From MFD04580-c1 sp963702995 (GTDB lineage Bacteria > Planctomycetota > Phycisphaerae > Tepidisphaerales > Tepidisphaeraceae), in contig OY969783.1 of NCBI GenBank assembly GCA_963702995.1, forward strand, positions 1,984,001 to 2,048,000: a DNA stretch of 64,000 nucleotides, in the 5' to 3' direction. This document shows positions 55,864 through 64,000 of this stretch, one piece after another. The notes beneath the pieces were generated by a model. That model saw only the letters and a program-made list of their open reading frames with translations. It did no database searches and was not told the DNA's origin. How positions within the stretch are numbered: the first letter of the stretch is position 1; each line of letters begins with the position of its first letter. A program made the position numbers and the translations under genes.

Positions 55864-56610
55864 TCAAAACCACTCATCGTGGCCGCCCGGCTGCGCCCGA
55901 ATGACCATTTCGCTTAGGCTCCGCCATTCCGCGTGGCCGTCTAAGAACAGGATATTCCCCCCGTCGGCCTTGGTCGGGTCGCGGCTCATCAGGTGATTGC
56001 TGCGATGGACGCCGACCCAACCGCCGATGACGTTGGAAAAGTTGCCGTTCGTCGAGAGCGTGGCGTCGGCCGCCAGTTCGGCGTTGCTCGCGTCCTTGAC
56101 GTCGGTTGATCGCTTGCGGTAGGCCACCTGGTGAGCACCGGGCGGGGTGGTGTAGTTGATCAGCGTCGGCCCGGTCGCGGCCGGGGGCGTGGCGGTGTTG
56201 ATGCGGTACATCAGCCAGAAATACCCGCTTACCGACATTGTCGGGCTGAAGTCCCACAGGCCATCTTCGTTCTGGTGATCGCCGCTGGCGCAGTAGAAGG
56301 TGTTGCGCGCCATCCCGTACTGCACCATCACGTCGCGCGTCTCAACCGGCAGATCCCACAGCCAGTTCGACGTGCCGGGCTGGACCGGCACCCATCCCCT
56401 GTTCTGGCCCGCGTACATGGTGATCGACTGGCCGGCGCCGCGGAGATTGCTCAGGCAGACCGTGCGCTTCGCCTGCTCCCGCGCCCGATTCAGCGAGGGC
56501 AGCAGGATCGACACCAGCAGCGCGATGATCCCGATCACGACGAGCAGTTCCACCAGTGTGAAGCCCCGCCTGCTGGATCGCCTCGACCCAAAATGGAGCG
56601 GATTTTTCAT
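55864..56610 (-). CDS. DUF1559-type prepilin-like protein with H-X9-DG C-terminal motif
   Basis: Length is 248 aa from the ATG at 56608-56610. RRGFTLVELLVVIGIIALLV is a type IV prepilin cleavage/methylation site with its hydrophobic helix; LPSLNRAREQAKRTVCLSNL follows. The C-terminus (GVHRSNHLM, then GGNILFLDGHAEWRSLSEMV) is the H-X9-DG-type ending. These proteins occur in large paralogous sets in Planctomycetes and are thought to form pseudopili or surface fibres, often beside polysaccharide-utilisation genes. Confidence 0.92.
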   Translation of the reverse strand: MKNPLHFGSRRSSRRGFTLVELLVVIGIIALLVSILLPSLNRAREQAKRTVCLSNLRGAGQSITMYAGQNRGWVPVQPGTSNWLWDLPVETRDVMVQYGMARNTFYCASGDHQNEDGLWDFSPTMSVSGYFWLMYRINTATPPAATGPTLINYTTPPGAHQVAYRKRSTDVKDASNAELAADATLSTNGNFSNVIGGWVGVHRSNHLMSRDPTKADGGNILFLDGHAEWRSLSEMVIRAQPGGHDEWF

Positions 56611-56954
56611 GGGGTGCTCCACGGTAATGTGGCGGCGACGGACGAGACTGCTGAGGTGCGCCACGAGATGACTGCCGGATCGCCAGGGCACTCCCCTCCG
56701 CCGTGCTGTGGGGTCGCCCTGATTGTCAGGAGTAGACGCGATGGCCGCGACCATTACCATGAGGTTTTGCGAGAACTATTTGAGATTTTTCCCCTGCCGC
56801 CCTGCCGGGGTCGATTGACCGGCGGAAAGGCCGATCGATCCAAGAATCATGCGGAAAACGCTACTCGGATCGCGTCGCGGGCGCGGCCATCGGACCTTGC
56901 GATTCTGATTCGCTATGATATTTCTCCAAGTGACCGTCGCCGCCTCGCGGCCGC

Positions 56955-58184
56955 GTGCGAAACATTGGACATCGCTTGCGATCGCAAAAGGACTTCGTGC
57001 CTCGAACAGACCGACCTCGACCCCTTCGTCGCCGCAAGCTGGTTGCATTGCTCGTCGAGACGAGCAATGACTACGCCCGGGGCCTGTTGCACGGCGTCGT
57101 CGCCTATATCCGCGAGCATCGCCCCTGGTCCACCTATCTGGCCGAGCACGGCCGCGGCGATAAGCCGCCCGGTTGGCTTGCCGGGTGGGAGGGGGATGGG
57201 ATCATCGCCCGGATCGAGAATCGCGCGATTGCCCGCGCGGTGGTCGCCAGCAAACTGCCGTGCGTGGATGTGAGCGCCGCCCGCCTGGTCCCCGAGCTCC
57301 CCTGGGCGGAAACGGACGATGTCGCCATCGCCCGCGCGGCGGCCGAGCACCTGCTTGAGCGCGGCTTCAAGCACTTCGCCTATTGCGGCGACGGGCGCTA
57401 CAACTGGTCCACCTGGCGGCGGGAACACCTGCGGCGCATCCTGTTAGAGTCGGGCCACGGGTGTCACGTGATGGACATCGCCGCCCGGGCGCCCGGTGGC
57501 AAATCGGACTGGACGTCGCAGACCTCCGCCGTCGCGGCGTGGGTGCGAACCCTCCCCAGGCCCGTGGGGATCATGACCTGCTTCGACCTGGTCGGCCGCC
57601 AGGTGCTGGAGGCTTGCCGAGGGAACGACATCGCGGTCCCTGACGAAGTGGCGGTGGTGGGCGTCGATAACGACGAGCTGGTCTGCGAGCTATCGGACCC
57701 GCCGCTGTCGAGCATCGCCCCGGATACCCACCGCACCGGATACGCGGCCGCCGCGCTGCTCGACCGCATGATGTCAGGCGAAACGGTTGAGCCGGTCGGG
57801 CATCGCGTCAGCCCGCTGGGCGTGGTGGTGCGAGAGTCGTCGGACGTGCTGGCAATCGAAGACGCGGACGTTTCCGCCGCCGTCCGCCATATCCGCGAGC
57901 ACGCCTGCGAAGGGATCAACGTTCAGGATGTGTTGGAGCATGTCCCGCTAAGCAGGCGGGCACTGGAGTCGCGCTTCCGAAAGTTGATCGGCCGCACGCC
58001 GCACGAGGAGATCGACCGCGTACAGCTCAATCGCGTGAAGGAGCTGTTGCGCCAGACCGACCTATCAATGTCCGAGATCGCCCACCGCGCCGGGTTCGAG
58101 CATGTCGAGTACCTCAGCACCGTCTTCAAGAAGAAGTTCGGCATGCCGCCGAGCGCCTATCGCCGTCTGGGCGGCGGCAATTAG
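56955..58184 (+). CDS. XylR-type transcriptional regulator (LacI-like sensor plus AraC HTH)
   Basis: About 409 aa. The periplasmic-binding-protein-like sensor covers ~35-290 (KLVALLVETSNDYARGLLHG, HFAYCGDGRYNWSTWRREHL, GIMTCFDLVGRQVLEACRGN, IAVPDEVAVVGVDNDELVCE). The C-terminal AraC HTH covers ~305-405 (INVQDVLEHVPLSRRALESR; MSEIAHRAGFEHVEYLSTVF, KKKFGMPPSAYRR). The architecture is that of XylR, a sugar-responsive activator. Divergent from the DUF1559 gene; probable regulator of the minus-strand cluster 50122-56610. The start is uncertain: GTG at 56955 or GTG near 56997. Confidence 0.9.
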   Translation: MRNIGHRLRSQKDFVPRTDRPRPLRRRKLVALLVETSNDYARGLLHGVVAYIREHRPWSTYLAEHGRGDKPPGWLAGWEGDGIIARIENRAIARAVVASKLPCVDVSAARLVPELPWAETDDVAIARAAAEHLLERGFKHFAYCGDGRYNWSTWRREHLRRILLESGHGCHVMDIAARAPGGKSDWTSQTSAVAAWVRTLPRPVGIMTCFDLVGRQVLEACRGNDIAVPDEVAVVGVDNDELVCELSDPPLSSIAPDTHRTGYAAAALLDRMMSGETVEPVGHRVSPLGVVVRESSDVLAIEDADVSAAVRHIREHACEGINVQDVLEHVPLSRRALESRFRKLIGRTPHEEIDRVQLNRVKELLRQTDLSMSEIAHRAGFEHVEYLSTVFKKKFGMPPSAYRRLGGGN

Positions 58185-58224
58185 CGGTACCGTGGTGAAC
58201 AGCCGTAAAGCCTTGCCAAAAAAG

Positions 58225-58295
58225 ACGAACTTTGGGGCTACGGATTTTGCCTTCTTCGTCAGCCCGCGATCCGCGAGGTAGCGTTGTAGTGCCTC
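58225..58295. repeat. Degenerate end of the palindromic element
   Basis: CGCGAGGTAGCGTTGTAGTG with the preceding TTCTTCGTCAGCCCGCGATC parallels the right end of the copy at 60156-60380 (CGCGAGGCAGCGCTGTAGTG). The other half is not present. Confidence 0.5.
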
Positions 58296-58311
58296 AATGC
58301 CGCGGCGCGAG

Positions 58312-59955
58312 CTATTGCTTCACGGCTTCGCTCGCGACGCCGGCTCGGGCATCCGCCTGGGCATGCTGCGGCGTCAGCCGGGGGACCGCCCAGAGCGTCG
58401 TCTGCGACGCGACAAACAGCACCCCATTGGCGGCCACCGGCGTGCAATAGCTGGCGGCGTTCAGCGCCACCGTCGAAAGGACCTTCGGCTCCTTCGCCTC
58501 GGCCATCACCAGGAGGCCCTTCTTGTTGGTGATATAGACCTTTCCGTCCGCCACCAGCGGCGTGCCCCAGGTTTCAGCGCCGCTGTCGTAGACCCAGTAG
58601 GGCTTTCCGGTCGCCACGTCGAGGCAGTGAACGTGCCCCGCCAGATCGACAGCGAAGAGGAGGCCGTCATGGATGGCGACGCTGGAGACCGATCGCTCGA
58701 TCCCCGTATAGGTCCAGACAGCGCCGGAGGTGGTGATGTCACCCAGGCCGGAGGCGTCGATGCAGTGGAGCAGCCCGCGGCCGCGGCCGTGGGTCGGGTC
58801 TTGACCGATGGTCGTGTAGACCCTCCCCTCGTGGAACACCGGCGTCGAGATGATCTCGCTCGGCCCGACAAACGTCCCGTCGTTCTTGTTCGTTGTATAG
58901 GGCTTGCGCTTGTCCCCGACGTAATAGTTCACCGGCTTGCCGTTGGGCATCCGGAACTCGGTCGGGACGCAGTCGAACTGCCACACCTTTTTGAAGTGGG
59001 TCGGCTCCTTCGGCAGCGTGGTGATCGCCTCAAACGCGTAGCAGACGCCGTCGGCCCCGCCGAAGAAGACCAGCTTCTTCCCGTTGACGACGCCGACCGA
59101 TGGCGGCGACCAGAGGCAATGCCACATGCGGTGGCCAAGGCCCTCGGTGTCGGTCGCCAGCAGTTCGCCGGTCTGGGCATTGAGGGCGACAAAGCTCGGG
59201 GCGTCGGGGCGAAGGCACTTTTCGTGCGGGCGATCGACGCCGTTGCAGGTCACGCAGTAAAGCACGTTGCCGTCGATCAGGGGGGAGCAGGCGGCGACAT
59301 CGTGCGGGCAGATGCCCAGGCGGTCGATCAGGTCGAATGACCAGATAATATCGCCGTCTTTCTTGCCGAGCGTCACCGGGGCGTGGCCGGTCCCGGCGAC
59401 ATAGCGGGCCTCATCGGTGAACGGCCCGTCATTCCCGTTCGCCATCCCGTTCACGTCCATGCAGAGGATCTCGCACGACGGCGTGACGACGTACACCCGG
59501 TTGCCCGACACCGCCGGAGACGAGCAAACGCCCAGCTTCTGCTCGCCATAGTGGGCGTTCTGGGGGAGCCGCTCGCGCAGGCGCGCCGGGATGGGGAGCC
59601 GCCAAAGCACGTCGCCCGTCAGCTCGTCCAGGCACTGGACCATTCCGCCGTGCGTGCGATAGAAGCGAGAGTCGGAATCCAGGGCCGCATCGTCCGTCCC
59701 GACGAAGACGCGGCCGCCGGCGACCGTGGGGTTCCCCTGCACCGCCCCGCCGAGCTTGGCGACCCAGCGGACGCCCTCCATCGGCTCGCGGGCGTGGAAC
59801 GTCTCCGGCAGCCCCTTTTCGTCGGAAACCATGTTCCGGCCCGGGTCGTTCCCGCCCCACTGCGGCCAGTCCTTGCCGAACGCGGCGGCCGCGGTAAAAA
59901 CCGAAGCCATGACGACCAAACCCATCAAGAATTGACCCGTGCGGAGGTGCCTCAT
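58312..59955 (-). CDS. Secreted PQQ-like beta-propeller protein
   Basis: Length is 547 aa from the ATG at 59953-59955 (signal MRHLRTGQFLMGLVVMASVF). KDWPQWGGNDPGRNMVSDEK is the usual opening of planctomycete PQQ-like (outer membrane assembly BamB/YWTD-like) propellers, followed by blades such as GNPTVAGGRVFVGTDDAA, CLDVATGKPYWVYDSGAETW and GTPLVADGKVYITNKKGLLV. No PQQ-enzyme catalytic residues are evident, so a binding or scaffolding role is likely. Confidence 0.88.
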   Translation of the reverse strand: MRHLRTGQFLMGLVVMASVFTAAAAFGKDWPQWGGNDPGRNMVSDEKGLPETFHAREPMEGVRWVAKLGGAVQGNPTVAGGRVFVGTDDAALDSDSRFYRTHGGMVQCLDELTGDVLWRLPIPARLRERLPQNAHYGEQKLGVCSSPAVSGNRVYVVTPSCEILCMDVNGMANGNDGPFTDEARYVAGTGHAPVTLGKKDGDIIWSFDLIDRLGICPHDVAACSPLIDGNVLYCVTCNGVDRPHEKCLRPDAPSFVALNAQTGELLATDTEGLGHRMWHCLWSPPSVGVVNGKKLVFFGGADGVCYAFEAITTLPKEPTHFKKVWQFDCVPTEFRMPNGKPVNYYVGDKRKPYTTNKNDGTFVGPSEIISTPVFHEGRVYTTIGQDPTHGRGRGLLHCIDASGLGDITTSGAVWTYTGIERSVSSVAIHDGLLFAVDLAGHVHCLDVATGKPYWVYDSGAETWGTPLVADGKVYITNKKGLLVMAEAKEPKVLSTVALNAASYCTPVAANGVLFVASQTTLWAVPRLTPQHAQADARAGVASEAVKQ

Positions 59956-60155
59956 GGAGACTAATACGCGCCGGCCCGCATTCCGTGGACATGGTCGAAG
60001 TTTGGCCATCGAACCGGGAAGCGGCCATCTTTAGCCGTCGCGAACAGCGCCGCCCAACGCGCCGCGCCCGTGAAGAAGCGGGCCGACGCTGTACTCGGCG
60101 ACTTGCGGGCCCACTCACCGGTCAATGTCTCCCTGCAACGCGAACGCGTGGCCGC

Positions 60156-60380
60156 TTAGCACTACAGCGCGGGTTGGCGGCAAGCGGTTACGAACAAGCC
60201 AAATCCGAAGCACGAAGAACCAAGGAAACCCGAACAAAGCCAAAGCGGAAATCGACGCCTCGTTCCGGATTCGCTTGCATTGGTTTTCTTTCTTTCGTCT
60301 TGGTCATTCCCTTCGGGTTTCGTGCTTCGGATTTCGACGTTTTCGTTACGCCGCGTCGCGAGGCAGCGCTGTAGTGCTAG
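60156..60380. mobile_element. 225-bp palindromic MITE-like element, second full copy
   Basis: Terminal repeats TTAGCACTACAGCGC (60156-60170) and AGCGCTGTAGTGCTAG (60365-60380). The interior has AAATCCGAAGCACGAAGAAC mirrored by CGGGTTTCGTGCTTCGGATT. Sits between the PQQ propeller and the debranching enzyme; its right end is 8 bp from the latter's stop. Confidence 0.85.
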
Positions 60381-60387
60381 AGGGGTG

Positions 60388-62477
60388 TCAGGCCGGGTTG
60401 CTCACGTGCGGCGAAGGCGTCGGGAGCACCGCCAGCCGGGCGGCGGCGGGGCGGCGGCCCAGGATGTCTTCAATGTAGCAGCGGAGCAACTCACCCACGC
60501 CGATCGGAGCCGCGATCGCCCCGCCAGCGGTGTACGGGGCATCGCCGTCCACCAGCTCGCACAACTGGCCCAGGCCGTCCCCCTGTAGCCAGGTCAGGCA
60601 AGGCTCGAGGAGCTGACGCGCTTCTGCCACCGCCGCGTCCGAGCGGCCAGACGATCGGAGCATCCCGGTCACCAGCGGCCCCAGGAGCCACGGAAAGGCC
60701 GACCCGTTGTGATAGGCCCGATCTCGCGAGGCGACGTTGCCCGCGTAATGGCCCTGATAGGCCGGATGCCGGGGGCTTAGGGTGCGGACGCCCATCGGCA
60801 CCGCAAGCTCCCCGCGGACCACTGACAGCACCGATGCGTGCCGGTCGGCCGCCAGGGCCGCAAAGCGGAGGCTGACCGCGAAGAGCTGATTGGGGCGTAC
60901 CGCGGCGTCGGGCACGTCCCCGTCCGGGCCATCGTCGATCACGTCGTAGCAGCAGCCGGCCTTTTCATTCCAGAAGCGGCGATTGAAGGCGGCCTTGATG
61001 TTTGCGGCCAGTGATTCAAAGCGATCGGCCCGATCCGGACGCTCCAGTCGGCGAGCCAAGTCCGCGACAATGCAGACGGCGTTGTACCAGAGGGCGTTCA
61101 GCTCGACCGGCCGCCCCTGGCGCGGCGTGACGACCCAGTCGCCCACCTTCGCGTCCATCCAGGTCGCGCCAAGGCCGGGGCCCGGCAGACGAGCAGGCCG
61201 TCGGCGTCGAGCCCGACGCCCGGCCCCGCCCCGCCCGACGCATAAGCCTCGACGATCTGAAAGGCGGCGTCGGTCAGCGAACCCCGCAGCGACGCCTCTT
61301 CGCCGGAGTAGTCGAGGTATTGATGGACGGAGTTCACGAACCAGAGCGACACATCCGCTCCGCCGTAGATGGGGGCCGAGCCATCCTCGGGCAAGACCGA
61401 GGGGAGCAGCCCATCCTTCAACTGCGCGGCCAGCGACTCCAGGAGTTGCCGCGCCTCATCAAAGCGAGCGTTGACCAGGTGCAGACCGGTGAAGGCGATC
61501 AACGCCGCGCGGGGCGACGGGGGGCTCCAGTGGTATTGCGGGGCGGCCGCGATCGGGCCGTCCGGGCCGCCCCCGAGGATAAATGCGTCCGACGCCCGGC
61601 ACAGCGCCTCCAGCGCGGGGTCGGGCGTGCCTGCCGGGCCGCCATCGGGCCCCGCGACCGAGGCGGCCAGGCATGCCTGCCGCGCCGACACCGCGACCAA
61701 CTCGGCCCCGCCTTGACGCTGTGATCGTTGCACCGCGGCCGCCAGGTCAAGCGGCTCGGATGAGCAGGCGAAATGGACCGTCTGCCCCGGCAGCAGCTTG
61801 ATGTGCGCGGTGCCCGGCGACCAAAGGTCTTCCAGGCCGGCGTACCCGCGCTCCTGCTCGCGGCGGTAGATCGTGTTGAGGAACCAGTTCGGCCGCCGGT
61901 CAAACGTCCCGTCGTGGGCGAAGAAGACATCCGGTGTGCGGCTCGTCGCCGGGACCCGCCAGTGCCCCTGCGAGCGTGGCTCCGCCACCAGGCGGCCGTT
62001 CCATTGATAGCACAGCTCGTGAATCCCCCGTAGCGCGAACAGCGGCTGCAGCTCCAGCTCGACCGATTGCCCGCCGCCAAGCAGCGTGTAGCTCACGATG
62101 GTCGTGTTCTCGCCCCGGAGCATCGCCAGGTGCTTGAGGATCGTCCATCCGTCCCCCTGGTACGCCCATCGGGGGAACGGATCGGCCGCGAACGCACGCA
62201 GGTGCTCGTGCCCCCGCGGCCAGATCGTGCCCGGGTATTCGTTGCTGGCGAGGTAAAACTCGCGGCCGCTGATGCGGACGGTCTCTTCCAGGCGGCTCAG
62301 AAGCACCATCCGACGGACCGGAGGGGCCATCGCCGCGACCAGGAGCCCGTGATAGCGCCGCGTATTAAGAGAGGCTACGCTCGACGAAGCGTACCCCCCG
62401 ATCCCGTTGGTCGCGAGCCATTCGCGTGTGATCAAGTCATCGAGATCCATCTCGGCGACACGCAAACCGTCTGACAC
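60388..62477 (-). CDS. Glycogen debranching enzyme (amylo-alpha-1,6-glucosidase type), apparent frameshift
   Basis: The first frame (62477 to ~61180) carries the N-terminal domain (DLITREWLATNGIGGYASSS, LNTRRYHGLLVAAMAPPVRR, FYLASNEYPGTIWPRGHEHL) and half of the (alpha/alpha)6 barrel (YGGADVSLWFVNSVHQYLDY). The second (to 60388) continues LGATWMDAKVGDWVVTPRQG, RPVELNALWYNAVCIVADLA, AYHNGSAFPWLLGPLV. One C missing in the GGGCCCC run near 61180 explains the break; repaired length is about 695 aa, normal for the family. It cleaves alpha-1,6 branches of glycogen. Confidence 0.93.
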
Positions 62478-62589
62478 ATGACCTCCAGGGCCAGATTTGT
62501 AGCCCGCACATCCAGATAGCGGCCCTTAAGGAACCCTCTCCGCCATCCTCTCGCGTCGGGCTAAGTGGAGGCGCACAGTCTACCATCCG

Positions 62590-62800
62590 TCGCGGAAAAC
62601 GCGGCAGTCGAAAATTCGCCGAGCGGTGTTGGAAGAACAGGCGAAACCCGAAGCACGAAATTCGAAGGAAGCTGAAAAGCAGACGAAGCGGAAAACGCAG
62701 CGGTCGCTTGCATCCGGTCCCTTCTTTTCCCGTTGCTCATTCCTTCGAATCTCGGGCTTCGATTTTCGACGGGCGCCGCGGGCCCGGGCGACCGGGTGCG
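62590..62800. repeat. Degenerate copy of the palindromic element
   Basis: ACCCGAAGCACGAAATTCGA and GAAGCGGAAAACGC on one side, and CATTCCTTCGAATCTCGGGC followed by TTCGATTTTCGACG on the other, keep the internal symmetry of the family. The terminal TTAGCACTACAGCGCT repeats are eroded. It fills the gap between the debranching enzyme and moeB. Confidence 0.65.
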
Positions 62801-62813
62801 CAGCGCGCAAGCC

Positions 62814-64000
62814 CTAGTACTGCGGGCCACCGGGGTTGATGTCCTTGTTCCACAGCAGGATCCCCCCCGCCATGCTATGGACGTCCTTGAACCCGTTCTG
62901 ACGCAGCGCCTGGGTGAACTGGAGCGACCGCCCACCGCTCTTGCAATGCACCACAATCTTCTCCCCTTCGTGCCCTTTCAGCTCCCCGAAACGCTGGGCG
63001 AGCTGCTGCAGCGGGATCAACGTCGCGCCGTCAATGTGCGTGATCTGGTACTCATTAGGGAGGCGGCAGTCGATGAAGACGAACTTTTCCTGGCGGTCCA
63101 GCATCCCTTTGACGTCTCGCGGCGTGACTTCCCATTCAGGTCGGAACGCATACCCCGGAGGGAGCCCGCGCGCGTCGAGTGACGGGTCGGGCTTGGCGGC
63201 CGGCGCCGCCTGCCCGTTTGAACCGCGCTTCGCGTCCACCACTTCACGCCGGGTCTCTTCAAGCGATTTGGGGTCCAGCGCCGGCACGCCGCAGAATTGC
63301 TCGTAATCAATCGGCGCGGTGATCGTCGGGCTCGTGCCGCAGATGGGGCAGGTCGGGTCCGCACGAAGCTTGAACGCCTTGAACTCCAGGTCCATGGCGC
63401 TGAAGGTGGTCAGCTTGCCGATCGCCGGCGTCCCCACGCCCAGGATCAACTTGATGACTTCGTTCGCCTGAAGCGTCCCGATGATGCCCGGGAGCACGCC
63501 GATGACGCCTCCTTCGGCGCAGCTCGGGACGCTGCCCGGGTCCGGCGGCTCGGGGTACATGCAGCGGTAGCACGGGCCGTGCTCGCCCGGCCGCATCGGG
63601 TTTGCCAGGTGCGGCGCGAAGACCGTCACCATCCCCTCAAACCGGAAGATGGAGCCGTAGACGTTCGGCTTCTTCAGCAGCACACAGGCGTCGCCGACGC
63701 AGTATCGGGTCGGGAAGTTGTCCGTCCCGTCGATAATCACGTCGTAATCCTTGATCAGATCGAGGACGTTGGTCGCGTTGACGATCGTCTTGATCTCGAT
63801 CACGTCGCAGTCGGGGTTCACGTCGCGTAGTCGCTTGCCGGCCGCCGTCACCTTGTCCTCGCCAACGCTCCCGACGCCGAAGAGGATCTGACGCTGCAGG
63901 TTCGACGGCGATACGACGTCGATATCAACCAGGGCGATCGTCCCAACGCCGGCCGCCGCCAGGTAGAGGCTGATCGGGCACCCCAGCCCGCCCGCGCCGA
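62814..64000 (-). CDS. moeB: MoeB/ThiF-type adenylyltransferase with C-terminal rhodanese domain (5' end outside window)
   Basis: The frame runs off the window edge; the first visible residues, GAGGLGCPISLYLAAAGVGT, are the nucleotide-binding G-x-G-G-x-G, followed by VDIDVVSPSNLQRQILFG. DVIIDGTDNFPTRYCVGDAC, GPCYRCMYPEPP and CPICG (zinc Cys pairs) define the E1-like MoeB/ThiF family. The rhodanese domain (FVFIDCRLPNEYQITHIDGA; IVVHCKSGGRSLQFTQALRQ, active-site Cys) is of the sulfur-transfer type. It would adenylate a MoaD/ThiS C-terminus and load sulfur, serving molybdopterin and/or thiamine synthesis. Confidence 0.94.
   Translation of the reverse strand, partial: GAGGLGCPISLYLAAAGVGTIALVDIDVVSPSNLQRQILFGVGSVGEDKVTAAGKRLRDVNPDCDVIEIKTIVNATNVLDLIKDYDVIIDGTDNFPTRYCVGDACVLLKKPNVYGSIFRFEGMVTVFAPHLANPMRPGEHGPCYRCMYPEPPDPGSVPSCAEGGVIGVLPGIIGTLQANEVIKLILGVGTPAIGKLTTFSAMDLEFKAFKLRADPTCPICGTSPTITAPIDYEQFCGVPALDPKSLEETRREVVDAKRGSNGQAAPAAKPDPSLDARGLPPGYAFRPEWEVTPRDVKGMLDRQEKFVFIDCRLPNEYQITHIDGATLIPLQQLAQRFGELKGHEGEKIVVHCKSGGRSLQFTQALRQNGFKDVHSMAGGILLWNKDINPGGPQY

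Overview
The window reads as a GC-rich planctomycete chromosome, most likely Phycisphaerae (Tepidisphaerales-like). This is inferred from family content: a DUF1559 prepilin-like protein with an H-X9-DG end, a very large ThuA plus PVC-type dehydrogenase plus cytochrome c protein, a XylR-type regulator, secreted PQQ/YVTN propellers and patatin lipoproteins. No rRNA is present. One tRNA is seen, tRNA-Thr(CGT).

Ordinary blocks alternate with three accessory islands. Ordinary blocks: 0-2.2 kb (PD40 protein end, bioA, HPF-like); 8.7-14.8 kb (tRNA-Thr, MFS transporter, secreted protein, phosphoesterase); 22.7-46.1 kb (ketosynthase, bioB, DUF433/DUF5615 toxin-antitoxin, pckG, patatin, maf, DUF192 lipoprotein, GH57 amylase, Mo-oxidoreductase, ParA fused to a glycogen-binding domain, LOG protein, alpha-toroid protein, efflux adaptor); and 50-64 kb (ThuA/PVC/cytochrome giant, Gfo/Idh oxidoreductase, DUF1559 protein, XylR regulator, PQQ propeller, glycogen debranching enzyme, MoeB-rhodanese). 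Glycogen themes recur (GH57, debranching enzyme, CBM48 on ParA), as do biotin (bioA, bioB) and molybdopterin (moeB, Mo-oxidoreductase).

Island A (2.2-8.6 kb) carries three minus-strand modules. Each pairs the C-terminal part of a transglutaminase-like secreted protein with a small secreted partner gene 10-16 nt downstream; two of the modules are 5'-truncated orphans. Island B (14.9-22.7 kb) carries a REP-associated tyrosine transposase (RAYT), two 724-bp group II introns without an intron-encoded protein, an ISL3-like insertion sequence and several gene fragments. Island C (46.3-49.8 kb) carries an ISL3 fragment, a WHH-nuclease toxin end with a SUKH immunity gene, a 169-bp MITE with perfect target duplications, and RAYT remnants.

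A single REP palindrome family (GGGGACGTAGCTAG paired with CTAGCTACGTCCCC) links the islands. It flanks the RAYT, forms the ends of two miniature RAYT derivatives, hosts both group II introns at the same internal position, and sits at nearly every gene truncation point. A second dispersed element (about 220 bp, TTAGCACTACAGCGCT ends) is present in two complete and several decayed copies.

Many otherwise intact genes show one-base frameshifts, often in C/G runs. Part of this apparent pseudogenisation may therefore be sequence error.
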